From an uncultured Bifidobacterium sp. (GTDB taxonomy: Bacteria; Actinomycetota; Actinomycetes; Actinomycetales; Bifidobacteriaceae), in contig CALNAE010000128.1 of assembly GCA_937874315.1 (NCBI GenBank), positions 1 through 52,885 of the forward strand: DNA of 52,885 bases, given 5' to 3'. The notes below the pieces were generated by a model. The model was not told the origin of the DNA, did not search any database, and was given only the letters and a program-made list of their open reading frames with translations. This document shows, piece by piece, positions 8,253-18,110 of this stretch (position 1 is its first letter; each line of letters starts with the position of its first letter). Both the position numbers and the translations under genes were made by a program.

Positions 8253-9190
8253 GCCGAGTCGTTCCTGCGCCCGATGCGCTGGTGGGCAAGCGTTTCGACG
8301 TGGCCGTCGCCAAGATGCTCGGTGTTTCCCGTGCCAAGGCGAGCGAGCTGATAGAGACCGATCAGGCCGATATCCTGGGGCGTCCGGCGCATAAGGCGTC
8401 CACACTGTTATCGGGAGATGCCGTCGAATTCGACATCGCCCAGGATCGCACCGACCCCGAGCCCATCGCGGATGACATGGCCGTGGTCTACGAGGATGAC
8501 GATGTGGTGGTAGTCGATAAGCCCGTAGGCGTTGCCGCCCATGCGTCCGCAGGCTGGACAGGACCCACCGTGCTGGGGAGCCTGTTGCGCCGCGGGGTTC
8601 ATATCACGTCGTACGGCGCATCCGGTCGACAGGGGATCGTCAGTCGGCTCGACGTGGGCACCAGTGGATTGATGCTGGTGTGCAAATCGGACATGGCATA
8701 CAAGGAGATGCGCCGTCAATTCGCCCAGCACGAGGTGATCAAGACCTATCATGCGCTGGTTCAGGGTAATCTGCGCGAGGACAAGGCGACGATAGAGGCC
8801 CCTATCGGACGGGCGAAGGTCTCGGACTTCCGTTTCACCATCACGCCCATGGGCAAACCCGCGGTCACCCATTGGGACGTCCTTCGGCGATTTGGTCTGG
8901 CGACTCTGGTATCGGTGAATCTGGAGACCGGTCGCACGCATCAGATTCGCGTGCATTTTTCTTCGATTGGCCATCCACTGGTCGGCGACTCGATGTATGG
9001 CGCGAACCCGGTTCTCGCTCAGGATTGTGGCCTGAATCGTCAGTGGTTGCATGCAATGCGTCTTGAATTCAAGCATCCAAGAACCCATGTCTGGACGTCG
9101 GTCTCATCCTCGTATCCGGCGGATCTGGCCGAAGCGCTTCATGTGATCGAGCGTCGGTCCACGCTTTCCGCTCGCTCGGATCCGGCATAG
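8249..9190 (+). CDS. RluA/RluD-family rRNA pseudouridine synthase
   Basis: Isomerises uridine to pseudouridine in large-subunit rRNA. An S4 RNA-binding domain (residues about 12-60, with SRAKASELI) precedes the catalytic domain. The family motif SRLDVGTSGLMLV places the catalytic aspartate at D135; TGRTHQIRVHF and GHPLVGDSMYG are further RluA markers. The lspA-rluD pair is a common Gram-positive arrangement, and the 4-nt overlap supports an operon. The motif has S-R-L-D where most have H-R-L-D. A hairpin TCCGGC/GCCGGA spans the stop codon (9181-9199). The exact target uridines cannot be deduced. Confidence 0.93.
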   Translation: MSRVVPAPDALVGKRFDVAVAKMLGVSRAKASELIETDQADILGRPAHKASTLLSGDAVEFDIAQDRTDPEPIADDMAVVYEDDDVVVVDKPVGVAAHASAGWTGPTVLGSLLRRGVHITSYGASGRQGIVSRLDVGTSGLMLVCKSDMAYKEMRRQFAQHEVIKTYHALVQGNLREDKATIEAPIGRAKVSDFRFTITPMGKPAVTHWDVLRRFGLATLVSVNLETGRTHQIRVHFSSIGHPLVGDSMYGANPVLAQDCGLNRQWLHAMRLEFKHPRTHVWTSVSSSYPADLAEALHVIERRSTLSARSDPA

Positions 9191-9295
9191 GGCGCCGGAC
9201 CGGACACGGACGGTTTCACGCTGCATCGGCGATGCGGCGATGCAGCGATGCGGCGGCGGGCCGGTCTCTCGGCATTGCGCTCGAATGCGATGCGG

Positions 9296-9685
9296 TTATG
9301 CCCATAATCGCATCGCCCACGCCGCAAGGGCGATCAGTGCGACCGCTATCGCGATGACGGCCATCAAACGGTACCAGCGTAGATGCCGGTGTATGACCGG
9401 CGCGCGAATGAATCTCACCAAGGCCACGATTCCCAGCGCCAACGCGCACAAGGTCGACGCGACGTACAGCGGTATGGATATCAGCACGCCCAACAGCGCG
9501 ATCGCGTCGGCCGGGTCATATCGTCCTCTGGCCAGATACCGTTCGCCGCCCAAGATTGCCATGGACAGCACGAGGGCGACTCCCGACGCCATCGATGCGC
9601 AACGACACAATACGACGGTGACATGCCGGCTACGATCGTCTTGTGCCGCAGCCCGTCTATGCTCGGTTTCAGTCGAGGTATCCAT
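9296..9685 (-). CDS. Small membrane protein, function unknown
   Basis: A 129-aa protein that starts MDTSTETEHRRAA and has three hydrophobic stretches: about residues 24-42, 51-78 and 97-127. A basic segment RFIRAPVIHRHLRWYR separates the last two. I do not recognise the family. The frame could be extended upstream, but the added part is polar, reads as a shadow of the dnaE leader, and lacks a ribosome site, so the start at 9685 is preferred although its own ribosome site is weak. It is transcribed away from dnaE and towards the end of the pseudouridine synthase gene, so it stands alone. Confidence 0.6.
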   Translation of the reverse strand: MDTSTETEHRRAAAQDDRSRHVTVVLCRCASMASGVALVLSMAILGGERYLARGRYDPADAIALLGVLISIPLYVASTLCALALGIVALVRFIRAPVIHRHLRWYRLMAVIAIAVALIALAAWAMRLWA

Positions 9686-9898
9686 GAGAACAGTCTCGCA
9701 GACCGCCGGTGCCGCGGTCCGGATGATGCGACGATGTGGTCGAAGGCCCCCGGAATCGTGAGGCTCGGGCGTGTCGCTGCGGTGCGGGCGGACGACGCCC
9801 TGAAATGGGAATCGGAGGATCCACCGGGATATGCGCATGATTATGCCAATGGCCATGGTTCTGGGATGAAGTCGGATTGCGGCGCTATCGTGGGCGCC

Positions 9899-12800
9899 AT
9901 GGCTTCTTCCGGAAACTTCGTTCATCTGCATAACCACACGCATTACTCGTTGCTGGACGGCGCGGCGAAGATCCCGGAACTGGTGTCACGGGTCAAGGAG
10001 CTTGGCATGCCGGCCGTCGGCATCACCGATCATGGCAATATGCATGGGGTGTATGAGCTCTGGAACAGCGCAGTGAAGGCCGGAATCAAGCCCGTGATCG
10101 GCATCGAGGCGTATGTCACCCCGGAAACCGCGCGCCAGGATAAAACCCGTGTGCATTGGGGGAATGAGTCCCAGCGCTCCGACGATGTGTCCGGCGGTGG
10201 TCTGATCACCCACCTGACCATGTGGGCCGAAAACGACCAAGGACTGGTGAACCTCATGAAGGCATCGTCGGTCGCGAATCTTGAGGGTCGTGTCGGCCGC
10301 TACCCTCGAATGGATTACGAGGTGCTCTCCCAGTATGCGCAAGGGGTCATCGCCTCGTCGGGATGCCCCTCGGGCATCATCCAGACTCGACTTCGACTGG
10401 GCCAGTTCGATGAGGCCTTGCGTGCGGCCGGGCAGATGCAGGATATCTTCGGCAGGGACAACTTCTTCATCGAGCTGATGAATCATGGACTGTCCATCGA
10501 AAGCAGAGTCACCGACGACCTGTTGAAGATCGCCAAAAAACTCGATGCGCCCCTGCTCGCCACCAACGATTCACATTACGTCCATGAAGCCGATCGGGGC
10601 GCGCAGGACGCCATGCTCTGCATCAACTCCGGTTCGCGGCTCGACGACCCGGACAGATTTCGTTTCGACGGGTCGGGATATTACATCAAATCGGCCGAGG
10701 AGATGCGGGAGCTGTTCAAGGATTACCCCGAGGCCTGCGACAACACGCTGCGCATCGCCGAACGGTGCAACGTCATGTTCGACGACGGCGAGGACGGCGC
10801 GTTCATGCCGGAGTTCGACTGCCCGGAGGGGTGGGACGAGACTTCGCTGTTCCTCAGGGATGTCCAGCAGGGCCTGGAACGGCGATACGACAACAAGGTG
10901 CCGGATTATGTGCTCAAGCAGGCCGACTATGAATGTGGCGTCATCTGTCAGATGCAGTTCTGCGGTTACTTCCTAGTGGTCGCCGACTATATCAACTGGG
11001 CGAAGACCCACGGTGTGATGGTCGGACCGGGTCGTGGCTCCGCCGCAGGTTCCATGGTCGCCTATGCCATGGGAATCACCGAGCTCGACCCCATCAAGCA
11101 TGGGTTGATCTTCGAACGGTTCCTGAACCCGGAACGTGTGTCCCTGCCTGATATCGATGTCGATTTCGACCCCGAGGGCCGCGCCAAAGTGCTCGAATAC
11201 GTCGCCGACAAATACGGTCACGACAAGGTCGCGCAATGCGTGGTGTATGGGACCATCAAAACCAAGCAGGCGCTGAAGGACTCCGCACGCATCATGGGCT
11301 ACGAGTTCTCGGTCGGGGAGAAGATCACCAAGGCGCTGCCGCCGAGCAAGAACGGCAAGGACGCGAGTCTGAAGGATATGTTCGATCCGAGTTCGAAGCG
11401 CTATGCGGAGGCTCGCGAATTCCGCGAGTTGTACGATGTCGATCCCGATGCCAAGCGCATCACCGAGGAGGCCAAGGGCATCGAGGGGCTGATTCGACAG
11501 ACCGGTGTGCATGCCTGCGCCACGATCATGGGATCTGAGCCGATCACCAACACCTCGCCGCTGCTGGAGCGCACCGATGGCACGGTGACGACGACATTGG
11601 AGTACCACACGTGCGAAACGCTGGGTTTGGTGAAGATGGATTTCCTGGGGCTCGCCAATCTCACCGTCATCCGCGACACCCTGCACAACATCGAACGTAA
11701 CGGTAAAGATCCGATTGATTACACCAAGATACCGTTGGACGACCGAGCGACCTACGAGCTCCTGTCCCGTGGTGACACCTTGGGCGTTTTCCAGCTCGAT
11801 TCCGACGGCATGCGTTCGCTGCTCCGACAGCTCAAGCCCGATAACTTCAATGATATTTCCGCATTGATCGCGCTGTATCGTCCCGGTCCCATGGATATGG
11901 ATTCCCATATCAACTACGCCAAACGCAAGAACGGGCTGCAGGAGATGATTCCCATTCATCCCGAGGTGGCCGAACCGCTGGCGCCGGTGCTCGACGAGAC
12001 CTACGGCCTGATCGTGTATCAGGAGCAGGTGCAGTCCGCCGCACGTATTCTCGCCGGCTATTCGCTGGGCAAGGCCGACGTGTTGCGGCGAGCCATGGGC
12101 AAGAAGAAGCCCGAGGTACTGGCCAAGGAACAGGTGCCGTTCTTCGAGGGCATGAAGGAACATGGCTATTCGCATGAGGCGGCGCAGGCAGTCTGGGACA
12201 TTCTGGTGCCGTTCTCCGGTTACGCGTTCAACAAGGCTCATTCGGCGGCCTACGGGTTGATCTCTTATTGGACCGCCTATCTCAAGACGCACTATCCGGT
12301 CGAGTTCATGGCGGCGTTGCTGCAGAACGAGCGTACGAACAAGGACAAGACGGCGCTGTACCTGGGCGAGGCCAGGCGCATGGGCATCCAGGTACTGCCT
12401 CCCGACGTCAACGAATCGGTGTTGGAATACTCGGCTGTGGATGATGTCGTCCGCTTTGGACTCGGCGCCATTCGCAACGTCGGCGACAAGGCCGTGGCCG
12501 ACATCATCGCGGAGCGCAAGGGCAGCCACGGCAAATACGTGAATTTCATGGATTTCATTCGGCGTGTCTCGCTGACCGCATTGAATAAACGCCTGATCGA
12601 ATCGTTGATCAAGGCCGGTGCCTTCGACTCCATCGATCCCAACCGTCGTGCCTTGTACCAGATTCATGAGGCCGCCATCAACTCCGTGGTCAGCCTCAAA
12701 CGCAAGCAGGCCGAGGGGCAGTTCGATCTGTTCGCCGACGTGGACGACAACGACGGCGATGCCATGGGCGATGCCTCGGTCACCGTGCCCGACATCGAGG

Positions 12801-13450
12801 AGTGGGACAAGAAGACCAAGCTCAATTTCGAACGTGAGATGTTGGGACTGTATGTCTCCGATCATCCGCTCAGCGGCATGACCTCGGTGCTTGCCGGACT
12901 GCGTGAGATGTCCGTCGCGCAGCTGATCGATCGCGCCAAAACGATGGACGATCGCCAACAGGTCACCTTGGCGGGGCTGATCACGAGCGTGGATCGGCGC
13001 GTGTCCCGCAAGGGCAATCCGTGGGCCATCGTCACCATGGAGGACATGGAGAGCTCCATTCAGTGCATGTTCTTCGGCAAGGTCTACGAGGCGTCGGCTC
13101 AGGATCTCGCCATCGATGAGATCGTGCAAATCAGGGGACAAGTCGAGGCGCGTGACGAAGACATCAGCTTCCGCGTGACGCAGATGCAGGTGCCGACGCT
13201 CGAGGATGCCGATGAGCGCGCAGTGGTCATCGCATTGCCCAAGGTCGCGCTGAATCGTGAACGCATGCTGCGGCTGGGACGCGTGCTGGGCGGCCATCCC
13301 GGGTCCTGCGAGGTCAAGCTGGCGGTTTTGGACGATCAGGGCAACGCCCACGTGCTCACGTTCGGCGACGGCTTCCGTGTCAAACGCGACACCTCGCTGT
13401 TCGCGGAGATCAAGACGTTATTCGGGCCGAGCTGCCTGCCGGCCGCCTGA
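9899..13450 (+). CDS. dnaE: DNA polymerase III alpha subunit
   Basis: Main replicative polymerase of the chromosome. The N-terminal PHP domain begins FVHLHNHTHYSLLDGA, with GITDHGNMHG following. The polymerase active site is in LPDIDVDFD, with acidic residues at about 418, 420 and 422; GPGRGSAAGS and YQEQV are other C-family marks. A tandem helix-hairpin-helix region lies near NEARR to RLIESLIKAGAFD, and an OB fold follows (VTLAGLITSVDRR). From the ATG at 9899 the protein has 1183 aa, the family's usual size. A second in-frame ATG at 9866 would add 11 residues; neither has a good ribosome site. Sequence further upstream stays open but is not DnaE-like. Confidence 0.96.
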   Translation: MASSGNFVHLHNHTHYSLLDGAAKIPELVSRVKELGMPAVGITDHGNMHGVYELWNSAVKAGIKPVIGIEAYVTPETARQDKTRVHWGNESQRSDDVSGGGLITHLTMWAENDQGLVNLMKASSVANLEGRVGRYPRMDYEVLSQYAQGVIASSGCPSGIIQTRLRLGQFDEALRAAGQMQDIFGRDNFFIELMNHGLSIESRVTDDLLKIAKKLDAPLLATNDSHYVHEADRGAQDAMLCINSGSRLDDPDRFRFDGSGYYIKSAEEMRELFKDYPEACDNTLRIAERCNVMFDDGEDGAFMPEFDCPEGWDETSLFLRDVQQGLERRYDNKVPDYVLKQADYECGVICQMQFCGYFLVVADYINWAKTHGVMVGPGRGSAAGSMVAYAMGITELDPIKHGLIFERFLNPERVSLPDIDVDFDPEGRAKVLEYVADKYGHDKVAQCVVYGTIKTKQALKDSARIMGYEFSVGEKITKALPPSKNGKDASLKDMFDPSSKRYAEAREFRELYDVDPDAKRITEEAKGIEGLIRQTGVHACATIMGSEPITNTSPLLERTDGTVTTTLEYHTCETLGLVKMDFLGLANLTVIRDTLHNIERNGKDPIDYTKIPLDDRATYELLSRGDTLGVFQLDSDGMRSLLRQLKPDNFNDISALIALYRPGPMDMDSHINYAKRKNGLQEMIPIHPEVAEPLAPVLDETYGLIVYQEQVQSAARILAGYSLGKADVLRRAMGKKKPEVLAKEQVPFFEGMKEHGYSHEAAQAVWDILVPFSGYAFNKAHSAAYGLISYWTAYLKTHYPVEFMAALLQNERTNKDKTALYLGEARRMGIQVLPPDVNESVLEYSAVDDVVRFGLGAIRNVGDKAVADIIAERKGSHGKYVNFMDFIRRVSLTALNKRLIESLIKAGAFDSIDPNRRALYQIHEAAINSVVSLKRKQAEGQFDLFADVDDNDGDAMGDASVTVPDIEEWDKKTKLNFEREMLGLYVSDHPLSGMTSVLAGLREMSVAQLIDRAKTMDDRQQVTLAGLITSVDRRVSRKGNPWAIVTMEDMESSIQCMFFGKVYEASAQDLAIDEIVQIRGQVEARDEDISFRVTQMQVPTLEDADERAVVIALPKVALNRERMLRLGRVLGGHPGSCEVKLAVLDDQGNAHVLTFGDGFRVKRDTSLFAEIKTLFGPSCLPAA

Positions 13451-13575
13451 ATCGGTTGTTGACCTGCGGCGGCTGGCGGTGGGATGGCGGCTATTCGCGG
13501 TTCGCCATGCCGCCCGCGGTATCGCATACGCGAGCGAAGAACGAAACGACAATGGGTGGACGTTGCCGCATGCCA

Positions 13576-14603
13576 TTATGCCATTGCCTGTGCCATTGCC
13601 TCATCGAGCTCGGCGTACCTGAACGTGAATCCCGAGGCCGTCAGCCGTCCGGGCACGGCGTGGGCGTCGGCGGTGATCAACGATGCGGTCGCGTCCTTGC
13701 CGATGGCCAGCCGGACGAACGACGCCGGTGTCGGCAGCCAGCATGGGCGACGCAGTCGACGTGCCAGGGCGCACACGATGTCCAGCTCGCTCGATTCGTG
13801 AGGTGAAACCAGGTTGATCGGTCCCGTAAGCCGTTCGTCCATGACGTGTCGGATTGCCCGCACCTCGTCTTCCAGTGTGATCCACGGCCAGATCTGTCTG
13901 CCCGTGCCTATGCGGCCCGCCAGTGCGCAGCGCGCGAGGGGAATCAGCGGTTTGAGCAAGGCGCTCGGGTGCAACACCGATGCGGAACGAAGCAAGGCAG
14001 TCGGTATCACGGGTTCGGCGCCGCGGGCCGCATATTCCCAATCCCGACATAGCTCTGCGAGAAAGGTGTGTCCCGCAGAACCTGATTCATCGAGCACCAC
14101 GCCCGGTTGCGAGCCATAGTATCCGATCGCCGAGGCACAGATGAACAACGGCGGGTCGGCGATACCCGGTGTCTCGGACATGGCGGTGGTCAGGGCCGTG
14201 GCAAGCGTGTGTGCGGGGAAGATGCGCGAGTCATGCAGGGTGCTTCGGTAGGAGCCGGTCCACGGCAATCTGCTGATCGGGGCGCCGTTGAGACAGACCA
14301 CCGTGCAGGCGTGGGCGACCAGATCGGGATCGAGCGCGTCCCCGGGCCGCCACGTGACGAGCCTTACTTCCCGGCGCTCCGACGACGTGCTCTGCGAGGC
14401 CGAGGAGCGCGATTCTTGCGAATCCCGTTGTTCCGGATCCCGATCGTCGGACGGTCGACGTGACGCAGATCGGTGATGTAGTGTGTATTCGCGCACCAGT
14501 TGCGTGACCGAGTACCCGTCGACGATCAATGACGCGATCAGAGCCGAGCCGATCAGGCCGCTGCCGCCGGAGATGACACCTGACGTTTGTTACTGAGGGA
14601 CAT
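13576..14603 (-). CDS. TIGR01777-family NAD(P)-binding epimerase-like protein, apparent frameshift at the start
   Basis: Extended short-chain dehydrogenase family (YfcH/SDR39U1 type), physiological substrate unknown. Recognisable segments are NGAPISRLPW, FICASAIGYYG, TFLAELCRDWE, ALLRSASVLHP, ITLEDEVRAIRHVM and GPINLVSPH. The ATG at 14603 has a good ribosome site (GAAAGAGG, 6 nt away) and reads MSLSNKRQV before running into a stop 16 codons in. The Rossmann sequence VISGGSGLIGSALIASL is encoded right after, in another frame with no start codon of its own. One added base between 14576 and 14577 would join them into a 342-aa protein. Without repair the first usable start is a TTG at 14529, which loses the nucleotide-binding loop. 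This is either a sequencing error or a recent inactivation. Confidence 0.8.
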
Positions 14604-14828
14604 ATGACGCCTCTTTCCATACATGCATACGCACAGGCCCCATTCGCCCGGATACCGCACGCCCGCGATCACGCACACGCATGAGCCGGGCGAGATCGTC
14701 GCATGACGAGTCGCACCTCAGCGGCCGCATTTCGGCGGCCCGATGTCTCACCATGTGATTCAAACGCACGTCGAGTCCGCGGTTCGGCATATTGGACGAT
14801 TACCATGGTGCGCATGGGCAACAATACT

Positions 14829-16211
14829 ATGCGAATCATCGATCTCCGTGGCAAACATCTGACTAGGGCTGAAATGCTCGAGGCGATGCCACGCGCTGAA
14901 ATGGGCACCAGCGAGGCGAGTGCCTTGGTGCGTCCGATTCTTGAGGACGTGAAATCGCGGGGTGCCGCGGCGTTGCGCGACTATGAAGAGAAGTTCGACC
15001 ATATTCGTCCCGAGCATCTGCGTGTGCCGGTCGAGGCGATGCGGCATGCGCTGAGCGAACTTGACGACGAGGTCAGGGCGGCCATCGAGGAGTCGGTACG
15101 ACGCATCCGCGCCGTTTGCTCCTCACAGGTTCCCAAGAATTTCCACACCGATCTGGCGGACGGGGCCCGAGTAAGCGAGCGCTGGATACCCGTGGAGCGC
15201 GTCGGTTTGTATGTGCCCGGCGGCAAGGCCGTCTATCCCAGTTCGGTGATCATGAACGTGGTTCCGGCACAGACGGCTGGGGTCAGTTCGCTGGCTATCG
15301 CGACGCCGCCGAGCGGTCAGGGCGGCGACGGCCTGCCCGATGCGACGATACTCGCCACCTGCGCTATTCTCGGCGTGGACGAGGTCTATGCGGTCGGCGG
15401 GGCACAGGCCGTTGCCATGTTCGCCTATGGTGCGCGCGGCAGCGAACCCCAGGATGGCGAGGTGCTGTGCGATCCGGTCGACAAGATCACCGGTCCGGGC
15501 AACATCTTCGTGGCTACGGCGAAAAGCATGGTCTCCGGCATGGTTGGCATCGATGCCGTGGCCGGTCCCACCGAAATCGCCATTCTCGCCGACGACACGG
15601 CGAATCCCGCTTGGGTCGCCGTCGATCTGATGGGTCAGGCGGAACACGACGAACTCGCCGGTTCGGTGCTGATCACCGATAGCGAAGACCTAGCCGCGGG
15701 CGTGCAGAACGAGCTTGATAAGCGTGTGCCCTTGACCGAACACGTCGAGCGGATGTCGATCTCGCTGACCGGACGTCAATCCGGCATCATCCTCACGGAC
15801 GGATTGGACCAGTCCGTTGACGCGGCGAACGCCTATGCCGCGGAGCACCTGGAGATTCAAACCGCGGACGCGGATGCCGTCGTGCCGAGGATCAAGAACG
15901 CCGGCGCCATCTTCCGCGGGCCGTATTCTCCGGTGCCGCTCGGCGATTACATGTCGGGGTCGAACCATGTGCTGCCCACCGGCGGCACGGCTCGTTTCGA
16001 CGCCGGACTCGGCGTGCACACCTTCATGAAGCCGGTTGAGGTCATCGAATATGATAAGCGCGGGCTGAAGGCCATCGCGGCCAGGATCTACGCCTTCGCG
16101 GTGAGCGAGGATCTGCCGGCCCACGGCGAATGCGTCCTCACACGATTCATCGATAACCCATATGACAAGGCGGGCGTGAAGGCCCAGGAGAAGAAAGCCG
16201 GTCTGCGTTGA
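14829..16211 (+). CDS. hisD: Histidinol dehydrogenase
   Basis: Zinc- and NAD-dependent oxidation of L-histidinol to L-histidine, the last two steps of the pathway. Starting at MRIIDLRG the protein has 460 aa, within the family's range. Conserved blocks are ERVGLYVPGGKAVYPSSVIM, VDKITGPGNIFVATAK, AGPTEIAILAD and DLMGQAEHDELA, with the catalytic region around NAYAAEHLEI and GDYMSGSNHVLPTGG. Other in-frame starts at 14805 and 14814 would add 8 or 5 residues; no strong ribosome site decides. Upstream, 14604-14828 has no gene but a perfect 6-bp hairpin (14723-14740). It is the first gene of the his group and its TGA overlaps the hisC start. Confidence 0.95.
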   Translation: MRIIDLRGKHLTRAEMLEAMPRAEMGTSEASALVRPILEDVKSRGAAALRDYEEKFDHIRPEHLRVPVEAMRHALSELDDEVRAAIEESVRRIRAVCSSQVPKNFHTDLADGARVSERWIPVERVGLYVPGGKAVYPSSVIMNVVPAQTAGVSSLAIATPPSGQGGDGLPDATILATCAILGVDEVYAVGGAQAVAMFAYGARGSEPQDGEVLCDPVDKITGPGNIFVATAKSMVSGMVGIDAVAGPTEIAILADDTANPAWVAVDLMGQAEHDELAGSVLITDSEDLAAGVQNELDKRVPLTEHVERMSISLTGRQSGIILTDGLDQSVDAANAYAAEHLEIQTADADAVVPRIKNAGAIFRGPYSPVPLGDYMSGSNHVLPTGGTARFDAGLGVHTFMKPVEVIEYDKRGLKAIAARIYAFAVSEDLPAHGECVLTRFIDNPYDKAGVKAQEKKAGLR

Positions 16212-17377
16212 GCGACTCCACGGATATGACGATTCCTTCCACGTTGCCGTTACGTGACGATCTGGTAGGCGAGGAGCCATACGGCGCCCCGCAGCTTGAT
16301 GTGCCGGTATGCCTCAACGTGAACGAAAACCCGTATCCGCTGGATGATGCCGTCGCCGATGCCATCGCGCGTAGGGTGCGGCGGATAGCCCCGCAGCTCA
16401 ACCGTTACCCGGACCGCGACCATGAGACCTTGCGTCGGGCATTCTGCGATTACCTGGCCCGGGAGTCGCATACGCGACTGGACGTGAGCCAGCTGTGGGG
16501 CGCCAACGGTTCGAATGAGATTATGCTGCAGCTGTTCCAGGCCTTCGGCGGCCCGGGGCGGAGCGCCTTGGGTGCCGATCCGACCTACTCGATGTATCCC
16601 GAGTATGCGCGTGACACGTTTACCTTGTGGCATACAGCCCATCGCCGGGCCGACTTCTCACTGGATGTCGATCGGCTTGTCGCCGCCATGCGCGAGACCG
16701 GTCCCGCGATCGTGATGCTGACGAGCCCGAACAACCCGACGGGCACGATGCTGCCGATGGACCAGCTCACACGCGTGCTTGAGGCATGCGACGAGATCGG
16801 CGTTCAGGGCAGCACGCGTGACGTTCATCCGATCGTCGTCGTCGATGAGGCCTATGCGGAGTTCCGCAATCCCGGCACCGCCTCGGCGGTGTCACTGGTC
16901 GAGCGCTATCCCAACCTTGCGGTCAGCCGCACCATGAGCAAGGCCTTCGCTTTCGCGGGTGCCCGCGTGGGATACATCGCCGCGAATCCGGGCATCATCG
17001 ACTGCCTGCGTATCGTACGCATGCCCTATCATCTCTCCGCCATAACCCAGGCCGCGGCCTTGGCGGCGTTCGAGCATACGGATGAACAGCTCGCACGAGT
17101 CCAGCAGCTGCGCGACACGCGTGCGGCGACCGCGACATGGCTGCGCTCGCAGACGTATCACGATGAGCCGCTGGCCGTGGCGGACTCTGCCTCGAACTTC
17201 TTGCTGTTCGGCGGTCATTTCGACGACCGTGAGCGGATATTCAACGAGTTGCTTTCCCGTGGCGTTTTGATTCGTGTGGTCGGCCCCGAGGGCTGGCTGC
17301 GTGTCTGCATGGGTACCGAGCAGGAGATGAAGACATTCCGCAGGGCGCTTGGCGAGGTGCTGTCGATCGTCGAGTGA
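16208..17377 (+). CDS. hisC: Histidinol-phosphate aminotransferase
   Basis: PLP-dependent transamination of imidazole acetol phosphate to histidinol phosphate. It has VCLNVNENPYPLD, WGANGSNEIMLQLFQAFGG, TSPNNPTGT, VVDEAYAEF and the PLP lysine K245 in SRTMSKAFAFAGARVGY. Length 389 aa is slightly above average owing to a short insert near residue 200 (QGSTRDVHP). The start TTG at 16208 overlaps the hisD stop (TTGA), which suggests coupling; an ATG at 16226 would remove six residues. AGGAG occurs 17 nt upstream of the TTG, which is far, so the start is uncertain. Confidence 0.94.
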   Translation: MSDSTDMTIPSTLPLRDDLVGEEPYGAPQLDVPVCLNVNENPYPLDDAVADAIARRVRRIAPQLNRYPDRDHETLRRAFCDYLARESHTRLDVSQLWGANGSNEIMLQLFQAFGGPGRSALGADPTYSMYPEYARDTFTLWHTAHRRADFSLDVDRLVAAMRETGPAIVMLTSPNNPTGTMLPMDQLTRVLEACDEIGVQGSTRDVHPIVVVDEAYAEFRNPGTASAVSLVERYPNLAVSRTMSKAFAFAGARVGYIAANPGIIDCLRIVRMPYHLSAITQAAALAAFEHTDEQLARVQQLRDTRAATATWLRSQTYHDEPLAVADSASNFLLFGGHFDDRERIFNELLSRGVLIRVVGPEGWLRVCMGTEQEMKTFRRALGEVLSIVE

Positions 17378-17456
17378 TGCGAAGCGACCCGTCGAATTCG
17401 TATGCCATGGACGAGCATGCCACGCGACGGCCGATTTACGGTTACAGTAGGCATCA

Positions 17457-17490
17457 GTGTTCTCGCGTCGCTGTGCGCGAATATGAACAC
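17457..17490 (+). promoter_or_regulatory. Stem-loop in the hisB leader
   Basis: Two nested inverted repeats, GTGTTC/GAACAC outside and TCGCG/CGCGA inside, fold into one stem with a short bulge and an 8-nt loop. It lies between a -10-like TACAGT (17443-17448) and the hisB ribosome site (17501-17508). It could stabilise a transcript from an internal promoter or act as an operator. No T-run or histidine-codon leader peptide is seen. Confidence 0.4.
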
Positions 17491-17510
17491 ACCGACGGGC
17501 AAGGAGTGAA

Positions 17511-18110
17511 ATGGCACGTACCGCAACGATCGTTCGCAAGACCAGCGAGTCGAGTGTCGAACTGAGCTTGGACCTCGATGGCACCGGGATCACCGATATC
17601 GATACCTCGGTGCCGTTTTTTAATCATATGATGACGGCTTTGGGCAAACATTCGCTGATCGACTTGACCATCAAGGCCAGCGGCGACACGGATATCGACG
17701 TACATCACACCGTCGAGGACGTGGCCATCGTCTTCGGCGAGGCCCTCAAGCAGGCGCTCGGTGACAAGCGCGGCATCCGCCGTTTCGCCGATGCCACGGT
17801 GCCGTTGGACGAGGCGTTGGCCATCGCCGTGGTGGATATCTCCGGGCGTCCATACGCGGTGTGCACCGGGGAACCCGAAGGGTTCGAATACGCCATGATC
17901 GGTGGGCATTTCACCGGGGCGCTGGTGCGGCACGTGATGGAATCCATTGCTCTGCATGCCGACATCTGCCTGCACCTGCGACTGTTGGCGGGCCGCGATC
18001 CGCATCATATCGCCGAAGCGGAGTTCAAGGCCCTGGCTCGCGCTCTGAGATTCGCCGTCGAGCCCGACCCCAGGGTAACAGGCATCCCCAGCACCAAAGG
18101 AGCGCTCTGA
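17511..18110 (+). CDS. hisB: Imidazoleglycerol-phosphate dehydratase
   Basis: Manganese-dependent dehydration of imidazole glycerol phosphate, sixth step of histidine synthesis. It is the monofunctional form of 199 aa, not the bifunctional enterobacterial one. Metal-binding histidine motifs are visible: [24 protein letters not shown], and [28 protein letters not shown] stands 4 nt before the ATG. A 133-nt spacer with a stem-loop separates it from hisC, so it may have its own promoter. Its TGA overlaps the start of the next gene by one base. Confidence 0.96.
   Translation: MARTATIVRKTSESSVELSLDLDGTGITDIDTSVPFFNHMMTALGKHSLIDLTIKASGDTDIDVHHTVEDVAIVFGEALKQALGDKRGIRRFADATVPLDEALAIAVVDISGRPYAVCTGEPEGFEYAMIGGHFTGALVRHVMESIALHADICLHLRLLAGRDPHHIAEAEFKALARALRFAVEPDPRVTGIPSTKGAL

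Noticed and set aside
9383..9898. Extended N-terminus for DnaE
   Set aside because: The added 172 residues overlap the minus-strand membrane protein and its leader and show no DnaE similarity; the PHP domain starts right after 9899.
10973..13351. Very long minus-strand frame (about 790 codons) opposite dnaE
   Set aside because: It mirrors dnaE codon structure, has no family motif, and is typical of antisense frames in high-GC genes.
14723..14740. Perfect hairpin GGCCGC/GCGGCC before hisD as a terminator or attenuator
   Set aside because: No U-tract, no leader peptide with His codons, and it lies about 90 nt before hisD without an alternative fold; kept only as a remark in the hisD entry.
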